From NCBI GenBank assembly GCA_014377535.1, contig JACMPK010000254.1, positions 1-40,404 of the forward strand: a stretch of DNA of 40,404 nt, written 5' to 3'. This DNA comes from Gemmatimonadaceae bacterium. GTDB lineage: Bacteria > Gemmatimonadota > Gemmatimonadetes > Gemmatimonadales > Gemmatimonadaceae. The notes under the pieces are model-generated. The model worked only from the letters and a program-made list of their open reading frames with translations, made no database searches and had not been told where the DNA came from. Below, in pieces: positions 34,547 to 40,404 of the stretch. Within the stretch, counting starts at the first letter, position 1, and every line of letters starts with the position of its first letter. A program made the translations under genes and the position numbers.

Positions 34547-36349
34547 TCAGCGGTTTGCGCGCTGCGTGGTCGCCGTCGACTTCCGCGTCGATGCCGGGCT
34601 GCGCCTTCGCTTCGCTGTTGAGCTGGCGGATGTGCTCGCACGTCGATCTCGGCTGCTCATCTTGCGAGCACTCGCCGATCGTGCCGACGACGTGCGACCG
34701 CTTTTTGCCTTGCCGCTCGCCACGCTCGCGCTCCGCTGCCCCGCACAGCTCGAGACCGTGCGCCGCTTGCCCTTCACGCGCACCACCCGACTCGTGCAGC
34801 GCCTGGACGATGCGCCGGCCGTGCCGCTCCGCGCGGCCGCGCGGCGCGCCGCATTCACCCGGGATCGGGAGGGCCGGCGCACCACCAGCACCTGACCCGC
34901 GCGGACACGAGACCCGTTGAGTCCATTCATCGCACGCAGCGCCTTTACCGACACGCCCGAGCGCCGCGCGACGCTCGCCAGCGATTCACCCGATCGCACG
35001 CGGACGCGCTTCGAGACCAGCGCACCAGACGCGCCACCATACCGCGCGATCGACGGGTCGGGCACGTCGCGTGCGCCAGCCAGCGTCAGCGCCGTTGGAA
35101 TGCGCAGCATCGTGCCCGCGCGGACGCGGCCGCGCCCATCCAGCGACAGCTTCGGATTCAGCCAGCGGAGCGATTTCGCCGGCACACCGGCCTCCTCCGC
35201 AATCGCACCGGCACTCCGCGCCGACGCGATCCGCTGCTCGCGCCAGCCGGCGCGCTCGGCCTCAGGCAGCGCATTGAATGCGGCGCTGAAGCCTTCGGCC
35301 CGCCCAACGGGTACGCGAATCTCGGAGATCTCGTCCGGCGGCGTAATGCCTCGCAGGATGTGCGGGTTGAGGTCCGTGATCTGTTCCAGCGGCACGCCCG
35401 CCGCCTTCGCCACCGCGCCAAGCGACACACCACCGACCACGTCGACCGAGTCGTACGCGTAGATCGGCAGTGTGTCCACGTGCAAGCCGTAACGTGCCGG
35501 CTCCTTCGCGATCATCGCCGCGGCAATCAGCTTCGGCACGTACGCCTTGGTTTCGCTTGGCAGGTACGACTGCTCAGCCAGCGCGAAGAAGCGGTCCTCG
35601 CCCTCGGAGCCGTTGATGGCGTCGGAAAAGCGCGTCAGGCCGCGCGAAACGCGCCCTGGCCCACCGTTGTAGGCTGCAGCCGCGAGGTACCAGCTGCCGT
35701 ACGCATCGTGAAGGTCGGTCAGGAACGCCATCGCGCCCTCGGTCGCGCGCACCGGGTCCCGACGTTCGTCCACCCACCAGTCCACGCGCATGCCGATGCC
35801 GCGCGCCGTCGGTGCCATGAACTGCCACATCCCCACCGCCGCCGCACGCGAGTAGGCATGCGGCATGTAGCTGCTCTCGATCAGCGCCAGATACGTCATG
35901 TCCTCCGGCAGGCCCTTCTCGCGGAACATGCGACGCAGCATCGCGTCGTAACGTGTGCCGAAGCTCATGCTGCGCTCCATGTACGTGCGTGCGCGACCGG
36001 TGAAGATTCCCACGTATTGCGCCACGGCGTCACGCGTCTCGTAGCTGCGGACATCGATGTCCCACGTGGCACGCGCGCCGGGCATCGGTCCGCTTCCCTC
36101 GGGCACCACCGGTGCCGGCACGCCGCCGAAGATCGCCGCCGCCCGCGTCACGACTTCGGAATCGGAGACGACCACCCGATTCATCGGGTCGCGCGCGGCC
36201 TGGCTGAAAACGCTTCCCGTTACGCCCGCGGCGGGGGTTGCCGGCATTGGCGCCGTGATGCGACCGGAGCTGCGCGACGCACACCCGCTGCTGAGGAGCA
36301 CGGCGGCGATCATGGAGAAACGGCGCATGACGGCAGCGTTGAGAGACAT
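34547..36349 (-). CDS. MltD-like lytic transglycosylase lipoprotein with LysM repeats and basic tail
   Basis: A 600-residue envelope enzyme. The signal 'MIAAVLLSSGCAS' with Cys23 looks like a lipoprotein signal. The SLT domain (about 130-280) has 'YLALIESSYMPHAYSRAAAVGMWQFMAPTARGIGM' with catalytic Glu158 and 'WYLAAAAYNGGPGRV'. Two or three LysM-like repeats follow, around 318-360 ('SLGAVAKAAGVPLEQITDLNP'), 380-430 and 452-495 ('VRSGESLASVARRSGVSVKALRAMNGL'), which bind peptidoglycan. The last 105 residues are a Ser/Arg/Ala/Lys-rich low-complexity tail without a known fold. The start is 36349 or 36328 (ATG giving MRRFSMIAAV); neither has a good ribosome site. It is divergent from the beta-lactamase-like gene. 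Confidence 0.9.
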   Translation of the reverse strand: MSLNAAVMRRFSMIAAVLLSSGCASRSSGRITAPMPATPAAGVTGSVFSQAARDPMNRVVVSDSEVVTRAAAIFGGVPAPVVPEGSGPMPGARATWDIDVRSYETRDAVAQYVGIFTGRARTYMERSMSFGTRYDAMLRRMFREKGLPEDMTYLALIESSYMPHAYSRAAAVGMWQFMAPTARGIGMRVDWWVDERRDPVRATEGAMAFLTDLHDAYGSWYLAAAAYNGGPGRVSRGLTRFSDAINGSEGEDRFFALAEQSYLPSETKAYVPKLIAAAMIAKEPARYGLHVDTLPIYAYDSVDVVGGVSLGAVAKAAGVPLEQITDLNPHILRGITPPDEISEIRVPVGRAEGFSAAFNALPEAERAGWREQRIASARSAGAIAEEAGVPAKSLRWLNPKLSLDGRGRVRAGTMLRIPTALTLAGARDVPDPSIARYGGASGALVSKRVRVRSGESLASVARRSGVSVKALRAMNGLNGSRVRAGQVLVVRRPSRSRVNAARRAAARSGTAGASSRRCTSRVVRVKGKRRTVSSCAGQRSASVASGKAKSGRTSSARSASARKMSSRDRRASTSASSTAKRRRSPASTRKSTATTQRANR

Positions 36350-36538
36350 GATGACAGAAATGAACAGTTCGTCGAGTCTAGCAGTCGCTTCACGTGAGCG
36401 AAACCGACCTCAGCCTCTTCGCGCCCACACTTCCTGACCGAACGATCGTCCGCGAGGCAACAGCATCCGCGCAGCGACAGATTGCCACCTCGCATGTGCA
36501 GCTCCGCTTTCCCACGGCACCCTTCAGATTCTCACGGC

Positions 36539-37462
36539 ATGCAATCCCGACCAGCCATCGCGCTCGGCGCGGCAGCGATACTCACCCTGCTCGGCGCCTG
36601 CGCCACGCGCCCGAAGCACGTCGCGGCGGACGTCCGCGCAACCGATGCGATCGCGGCAATCCGTGCTCGCGCATCACAAACGGACGGTGCCGTGGTTCGC
36701 GTCGCCGCGTGGCGGCTGGACGGCCGGGGCGCCCGCATCCTGATCAACGGCGACTCGCTCGTGCACGCCGCCAGTACCATGAAGGTGCCGGTCATGATCG
36801 AGCTCGCACGTGAAGCTGATCGCGGCACGCTCGACCTCGATGCGCCGGTCGTTCTCATCAACAGCTTTCGCTCCATCGTCAATGGATCGCCGTACACGCT
36901 GAATCGTGCCAATGACTCGGACGACAGCGTCTACGCGCGGGTGGGCCGGCCCGTGCCGATCCGCTGGCTTGCCTCGCGCATGATCACGCATTCCAGCAAC
37001 CTCGCCACCAACATGCTGCTCACGGTGGTCGTGGCCGACACGGTCACGACACGCATGCGCACGCTCGGTGCTACGCGCATGCTCGTACGACGCGGCGTGG
37101 AAGACGGACCAGCCTTTCGCGCCGGCCTGAACAACGTGACCACCGCTCACGACCTCGCGACGGTGCTCGCAGCGATCGGTACCAATCGCGCGGCATCGAA
37201 GGCGTCATGCGCGTGGATGCGCGACGTGCTCTTCGCGCAGGCCTGGAACGATGCCATTCCAACCGGGCTCCCTGCCAACACGCGCATCGCGCACAAGACG
37301 GGCAACATCACCGCCGTCGAGCATGACGCGGCGCTCGTCTATCCACCGACGGATCCACCATACGTGCTCGTCGTGCTGACCAGCGGTGTCACGTCGCAGC
37401 CGGCTGCGAAGGTCCTGATCGCCGATATCGCTCGCATCGTGCACGCCGCCATGACACAGTGA
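36539..37462 (+). CDS. Beta-lactamase-fold serine hydrolase lipoprotein (class A-like)
   Basis: A 307-residue putative lipoprotein: signal 'IALGAAAILTLLGAC' with Cys21. The penicillin-recognising motifs are in place: Ser79-x-x-Lys82 ('ASTMKVP'), a Ser152-x-Asn154 triad variant ('HSSNLATN'; class A usually has SDN) and Lys253-Thr-Gly ('HKTGN'). Glu188 in 'RGVEDGPAFRAGLNN' lies where the omega-loop Glu166 would be. It could be a beta-lactamase or a cell-wall serine hydrolase; the SSN triad and poor omega-loop match make true penicillinase activity uncertain. The ATG at 36539 is favoured because the signal begins right after it. Monocistronic, next to the MltD gene, which suits a cell-wall role. 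Confidence 0.83.
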   Translation: MQSRPAIALGAAAILTLLGACATRPKHVAADVRATDAIAAIRARASQTDGAVVRVAAWRLDGRGARILINGDSLVHAASTMKVPVMIELAREADRGTLDLDAPVVLINSFRSIVNGSPYTLNRANDSDDSVYARVGRPVPIRWLASRMITHSSNLATNMLLTVVVADTVTTRMRTLGATRMLVRRGVEDGPAFRAGLNNVTTAHDLATVLAAIGTNRAASKASCAWMRDVLFAQAWNDAIPTGLPANTRIAHKTGNITAVEHDAALVYPPTDPPYVLVVLTSGVTSQPAAKVLIADIARIVHAAMTQ

Positions 37463-37576
37463 GATGCCCCGTTGAGATGCCTTGCTGATCTGACTCGATG
37501 ACGCCAGTGACCCCGTGATGTCCGGCCGTGTCGTGCCATCTCGCGCCGCAGATTTGGGCGAATGTCAGCGCGTGAT

Positions 37577-38404
37577 TCAGGGCGGGAAGACGAAGCTGAA
37601 CGACTGCGTCACGAGCGATGGCACGGGGCAGCCGCCGATGTAGGCCGGTACGAATCTCCAGCTGGGGAGCACATCGAGCAGGGCGCGGGCGAGCGTGCGC
37701 GTCGTCACCTTGCTGAAGTCTACCGTGCCTGGCACGACGACACCTGCATCGGAGATGCCGAACGACATGTTCACATAGCCTAGTCGCGAGCCTGCGGCAC
37801 GAGCGTTGGCAAAGCGTGGCAGGCGTTGTGGTTCAATGACGGCAGGCAGCGTCATGGGCCCATACCGCGGAAGCGTCATCACCGCGGCATCGATCCCGGC
37901 ACGGGTGGAGTCCTCGAGTCCGAAGGCGACCTCCAGCACGAGTCGTAGTTCGTGGCCGGGGCCACCGGATCCGAACGGAGCGAATGCCGACTCCGCACTG
38001 GCAATCTGCAATGCACGCAGCACGGCGCTGTCCAGCGCCGGCACGTGACTGGTTCTCGTGACGCGCACATTGCGCACCGTGCCATCGCGCGCCGCCACGA
38101 ACTCGATGCTCGCCACGAGGCCGAGCGTAGAGGATGAGTCGTCGAGCACCACATAAAACGGGAGCGCGACCCGTTCCGGAAGCGTGAAGTTCCGGCGCAG
38201 TGCATCAAGACCGTCCATCGCGTAGCGCGCATCGAGGCGTGCGCCGCCGCCAGCCCGCCGAAGAAGCAGGCGCAGCGTGTCTTCGCGGGTGCTGCGCGCA
38301 ATGTGCCGCTGTGCGGTATCGCACGATTGGCGCACAGATGACGTATTGGAAGAACGTATCGAAACCGCATCCTGCGCTCGCAGCTCGATCGCGCTCGTCG
38401 TCAC
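37577..38404 (-). CDS. Exported protein with two TonB C-terminal-like modules
   Basis: About 275 residues with two modules reminiscent of the TonB C-terminal fold: 'SIEFVAARDGTVRNVRVTRTSHVPALDSAVLRAL...FAPF' (about 118-165) and 'YVNMSFGISDAGVVVPGTVDFSKV...LPSWRFVPA' (about 208-262). There is no proline-rich spacer. The only usual start codon is GTG at 38404, but the in-frame codons just upstream read V-D-A-L-R-R-A-L-G-L-V-A-A-V-V-V, an excellent signal peptide beginning after a CTG at 38452-38450 that overlaps the PAP2 stop. The true start may therefore be that CTG. It follows the PAP2 gene directly and may be co-transcribed. Function unknown. Confidence 0.7.
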   Translation of the reverse strand: MTTSAIELRAQDAVSIRSSNTSSVRQSCDTAQRHIARSTREDTLRLLLRRAGGGARLDARYAMDGLDALRRNFTLPERVALPFYVVLDDSSSTLGLVASIEFVAARDGTVRNVRVTRTSHVPALDSAVLRALQIASAESAFAPFGSGGPGHELRLVLEVAFGLEDSTRAGIDAAVMTLPRYGPMTLPAVIEPQRLPRFANARAAGSRLGYVNMSFGISDAGVVVPGTVDFSKVTTRTLARALLDVLPSWRFVPAYIGGCPVPSLVTQSFSFVFPP

Positions 38405-38445
38405 GACGACGGCGGCGACCAGCCCGAGCGCGCGCCGCAGCGCGT

Positions 38446-38976
38446 CTACCAGAGTCGCAGCAGGCCGGCGGTCAGCAGCGCAATCGCCTGCCCCGCCACC
38501 ACATCCAGCGGATAGTGCACACCCAATGCGACGCGACTGTAGCCAACCAGCACCGCAATCGGAAGCAGCCAGATGCCGAGTGATGGGAAGGTCAGGGCAT
38601 ACATGGCCGCGACTGCCATGGCCGCGGCAGAATGACCACTCGGGAAGCTGAAGCGATCTGGCGCATCAATCATCGTGGTACCGCGCGCCGAATCTTCCGG
38701 TCGCGCGCGGCTTACGCTGCGCTTGATGATCTGGGAGATCAAAAACGCCACGAGCAATGCGACCGACGTGTGCGCAGCCGCGAACCGCGTGCGCGGGATG
38801 AACAGGCCACCGATGCAGACGGCAACGGTCACCCTGGCGCCACCGAGATGCGTCATCGTCAGCCAGAATTGCCGCCAGAACTGCGGGATGTCTGGACTGA
38901 GCCGCAGGCGGTAATACCAGAACAGATCGCGACGAAGCAGGCGCGTGATCAATGAGCCATTCATGCGCAGAAGCAT
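38446..38976 (-). CDS. PAP2-family membrane phosphatase
   Basis: A 176-residue integral membrane phosphatase. The three PAP2 motifs are complete: 'KRSVSRARP' (85-93), 'PSGH' (112-115) and 'SRVALGVHYPLD' (147-158, with the nucleophilic His). About five hydrophobic helices flank them. Such enzymes dephosphorylate undecaprenyl pyrophosphate, phosphatidate or related lipids; the small size suits an undecaprenyl-pyrophosphatase-like role but substrate is unproven. Start 38976 or 38961 (MNGSL). The next gene begins at or just after its stop. Confidence 0.92.
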   Translation of the reverse strand: MLLRMNGSLITRLLRRDLFWYYRLRLSPDIPQFWRQFWLTMTHLGGARVTVAVCIGGLFIPRTRFAAAHTSVALLVAFLISQIIKRSVSRARPEDSARGTTMIDAPDRFSFPSGHSAAAMAVAAMYALTFPSLGIWLLPIAVLVGYSRVALGVHYPLDVVAGQAIALLTAGLLRLW

Positions 38977-39282
38977 AACCCTTCAGGTGGGAACTTACGT
39001 CACGGGCGCGTACCGTCGTGTTCGCAAAAGATCTACGGCGTTGGCGCACGACTAGTTACACCGCGACCACACAGATGGGCACGCGAGACGAAGTCATCCG
39101 TATCAGCATATGCGTACTTTCCCTCCGAGACGCGTGACCGTGCCCTCCAAGGAACGAAGTTGCTCCATCAGGGTGGCTCCTCGGTCCTGATGCGCGCGAG
39201 GAAACGGGGCTCCGATCATCAATCGGAGCCCCTCGTCGTTCGGCCCTTGCACGATCCGCGTTCGCGGCGGCATGGTACGCAC
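38977..39282. other. Intergenic region upstream of outer-membrane protein gene
   Basis: A 306-base gap between divergent genes (PAP2 on minus, barrel protein on plus). No coding frame here has family features. A perfect 11-bp hairpin lies near its right end (39206-39232). I see no tRNA and no clear promoter boxes; the segment before the hairpin could encode a short leader or small RNA. Confidence 0.4.
39206..39232 (+). terminator. Strong hairpin (11-bp perfect stem), terminator or attenuator
   Basis: GGGGCTCCGAT (39206-39216) and ATCGGAGCCCC (39222-39232) pair perfectly around a CATCA loop, followed by TCGTCGTT. It lies 51 bases before the barrel protein ATG, inside a divergent gap, where an ordinary gene terminator is not expected. 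It could end a small RNA or leader transcript, or act as a 5' UTR attenuator. Confidence 0.65.
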
Positions 39283-39984
39283 ATGACAACAATGACACTT
39301 GCACGTACCGTGGTGCGTGCACCGACCACCATGGCCCGCCTTCGCTTACTCCAGGCACTGCTGTTGCTCTGCGTCCTGCAGAGCGCTTCCGCGCATGCGC
39401 AGCGCGCAGTGCGATTCGGGATCGAGGGTGGGGCAGCGCTGACGAACTTCGCCGGCGGCGACCTCACAGACAACGATTGGCGGACGAGCCCATGGATCGG
39501 CATCTCCGTGGTCGCGGATCGACCGGGAGCAGTGGTGGGCCTGCAGTCGGGCCTGCACCTGATCTCGAAGGGACCGGCGTTCAACACCGACGCCGCCGTA
39601 GTTGCCGTGCGACTGCGCTACCTCGAGGTGCCCCTCCTATTGCGTCTCGGTCCGGCGCGCCCTGCATCGCGCGTTCGTCCGGTGTTGCTCGTGGGCGGCG
39701 CCGTCGGTGTGCGCATCGGATGCTCAGTGAAGGCAGAGGCGAACGGCAGAAGCAGCTCGCTCGACTGCGACGACGCGTACTTTGGCTCGCAGACCGACAT
39801 TCAGCGTGTCGATGCCGGTCTGTCCGTCGGCGGCGAGGTGGGGATTCCGTACCGGAAGAACCTCATCATCGCTCCGATGGTGCGCTACACGCACGGCCTG
39901 ATCAACATCGCCTCCGACGGTACCGACGACTACAACAGCAAGAACACCGCGTTCCAGATCGGACTCGGCCTGCGTTTCCGCTGA
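39283..39984 (+). CDS. Outer-membrane beta-barrel protein (PorT/OmpX-like)
   Basis: A 233-residue exported barrel. The signal peptide is 'MARLRLLQALLLLCVLQSASAHA' if translation starts at ATG 39331, or a longer form from 39283; neither start has a clear ribosome site. The mature part starts 'QRAVRFGIEGGAALTNFAG', with alternating hydrophobic strands such as 'VVGLQSGLHLISKG', 'VRLRYLEVPLLLRLG', 'VRPVLLVGGAVGVRIG' and 'LIIAPMVRYTHGL'. It ends in 'FQIGLGLRFR', close to the aromatic C-terminal signature used by the Bam insertion machine. 'YLEVPLLLRLG' is characteristic of PorT-family barrels. Two cysteines (in 'GCSVKAEANGRSSSLDCD') may form a disulfide in a loop. Ligand unknown. Confidence 0.85.
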   Translation: MTTMTLARTVVRAPTTMARLRLLQALLLLCVLQSASAHAQRAVRFGIEGGAALTNFAGGDLTDNDWRTSPWIGISVVADRPGAVVGLQSGLHLISKGPAFNTDAAVVAVRLRYLEVPLLLRLGPARPASRVRPVLLVGGAVGVRIGCSVKAEANGRSSSLDCDDAYFGSQTDIQRVDAGLSVGGEVGIPYRKNLIIAPMVRYTHGLINIASDGTDDYNSKNTAFQIGLGLRFR

Positions 39985-40083
39985 TCGTCCGATGCCGCCA
40001 TGTGCCATACCTGTTGCGAAACGCTCTGCCGCCGCTGCGTGCCGTCCCCCGACGGGTCTATGCTGTGACGTGGCGGGTGTGAT

Positions 40084-40125
40084 GGGCTCCAATGGGGGCC
40101 CGCGAGGGGGTGTCGAGGGGCAGGG
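40084..40125 (+). other. Potential G-quadruplex motif
   Basis: G-runs at 40084-40086, 40094-40098, 40106-40110, 40117-40120 and 40123-40125 are separated by 7, 7, 6 and 2 bases, which satisfies the usual G3+N1-7 rule. Formation in the cell is not shown. Confidence 0.5.
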
Positions 40126-40230
40126 CCACCCATGAAGGGGCACAAGGGATCTGGCGTTCAGATGCCAAGGCACCGTGGTGGAGAGCTGCCAAGATACCGA
40201 ACTACCAAAATGTCAAACCACTAGGACACC

Positions 40231-40251
40231 TTGGTATAAGTATGATACCAA
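40231..40251. repeat. Inverted repeat in AT-rich patch
   Basis: TTGGTAT and ATACCAA are 7-bp perfect inverted repeats around AAGTATG. Nearby ACCAA-like words at about 40203, 40216, 40247 and 40254 add a repeated look. It could be an operator or protein-binding site, or the remnant of another mobile end. Confidence 0.4.
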
Positions 40252-40292
40252 ACAACCAAAGCACCTAGCCCGGATTTCTCACCAGGGTATTG

Positions 40293-40366
40293 CATAACAG
40301 CCGCCCGATGTGGCATAAGGTGTTTGTCGAGAACGCCTTACACACACATCGGAGACGGCTGTTATG
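40293..40366 (+). promoter_or_regulatory. Long imperfect hairpin covering the transposase translation start
   Basis: CATAACAGCCG (40293-40303) pairs with CGGCTGTTATG (40356-40366); CCGATGTG (40305-40312) with CACATCGG (40345-40352); TAAGG (40316-40320) with CCTTA (40336-40340). The ribosome site GGAG (40351-40354) and ATG (40364) both lie in the 3' arm. RNA read in from outside would hide the start, as known for IS10 and IS50. Confidence 0.6.
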
Positions 40367-40404
40367 TCCACAGAGTGTACGACCGGGGCACTGCCGTTTC
40401 AAGG
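40364..40404 (+). CDS. Transposase N-terminus, cut by right edge (probably IS1380 family)
   Basis: Only 13 residues are visible: MSTECTTGALPFQ. The start is preceded by GGAG nine bases upstream. The M-x-T-E-C-x...F-Q pattern is like the beginnings of IS1380-family DDE transposases as I recall them. With so little sequence, the family call leans on this pattern plus the element end upstream. Confidence 0.5.
   Translation, partial: MSTECTTGALPFQ

Larger units (their letters stand above)
39985..40263. other. Gene-free stretch with G-rich tract and AT-rich repeat patch
   Basis: No credible gene. 40084-40125 holds five runs of three or more G. From about 40190 base composition switches to AT-rich, with five short ACCAA/CCAAG-like repeats and an inverted repeat TTGGTAT/ATACCAA (40231-40237, 40245-40251). 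The contrast with the rest of the window is sharp. The insertion sequence end follows directly. Confidence 0.55.
40264..40404 (+). mobile_element. Left end of an insertion sequence, probably IS1380 family (partial)
   Basis: The segment from CCTAGCCCGGATTTCTCAC (40264-40282) resembles the terminal inverted repeats I recall for IS1380-family elements, which often begin CCTAG. The transposase start lies 100 bases inside, a normal distance. The right end is beyond the window, so the repeat pair and target duplication cannot be checked. Confidence 0.5.

Noticed and set aside
36395-36407. Near-palindrome GCTTCACGTGAGC in the mltD/beta-lactamase-like promoter gap
   Set aside because: Short and imperfect; CACGTG is common enough in GC-rich DNA that I would not call an operator.
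40293-40366. Integron attC-like site (CATAAC...GTTATG hairpin)
   Set aside because: The outer boxes do not fit RYYYAAC/GTTRRRY exactly, and the position just inside an insertion-sequence end with a transposase start in the 3' arm explains it better.
1-40404. tRNA, rRNA, CRISPR arrays, prophage, defence genes or photosynthesis genes
   Set aside because: Looked for on both strands and not found: no cloverleaf, no spaced direct repeats of CRISPR type, and no protein of those classes.

Overview
The window is high-GC, gene-dense DNA from a Gram-negative-type heterotroph. It carries lipoprotein signals, an outer-membrane beta-barrel, a MltD-type lytic transglycosylase and TonB-C-like modules. Many genes are packed with 4-base ATGA/GTGA overlaps. 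The gene mix (ECF sigma factor with FAS1 protein, WYL double module, penicillin acylase family, PAP2, DUF969/DUF979/DUF2891) fits Gemmatimonadota best, but this is inference from style and no marker gene in the window proves it.

Layout. 1-2152: an anti-sigma factor (cut by the left edge) and ECF sigma factor, divergent from a secreted FAS1 protein. 2191-7852 (minus): a double-WYL regulator, a penicillin-acylase-family Ntn hydrolase and acyl-CoA thioesterase II. 8044-17279 (minus): the centrepiece, a two-gene operon for two giant fusion enzymes, a trifunctional propionyl-CoA synthase (1844 aa) and a bifunctional malonyl-CoA reductase (1234 aa), coupled by ATGA. 17470-22585 (plus): a compact 5-oxoproline operon (pxpB, pxpC, pxpA, DUF969 and DUF979 membrane proteins, DUF2891). 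22587-25629 (minus): gnd-zwf-pgl, the oxidative pentose phosphate pathway in one overlapping operon. 25953-29512: alpha/beta hydrolase, TauE/SafE permease, DctA-type symporter and DinB-like protein. 29673-33413: purE-purK, a small membrane protein, then holB-moaC. 33576-37462: two lytic transglycosylases facing each other across a strong hairpin, then a beta-lactamase-fold lipoprotein. 37577-39984: TonB-C-like protein, PAP2 phosphatase, outer-membrane barrel. 39985-40404: gene-free DNA with a G-quadruplex motif and an AT-rich repeat patch, then the left end of an insertion sequence (probably IS1380 family) cut by the right edge.

How it fits together. Together, malonyl-CoA reductase and propionyl-CoA synthase convert malonyl-CoA through 3-hydroxypropionate to propionyl-CoA. 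These are the signature steps of the 3-hydroxypropionate CO2-fixation bi-cycle known from Chloroflexus. They use NADPH, which the nearby zwf operon could supply, and a TesB thioesterase lies just downstream. The carboxylases, mutase and lyase of a full cycle are not in the window, so a complete autotrophic cycle cannot be claimed; a partial assimilatory 3-hydroxypropionate route is the supported reading. No tRNA, rRNA or CRISPR array was seen.
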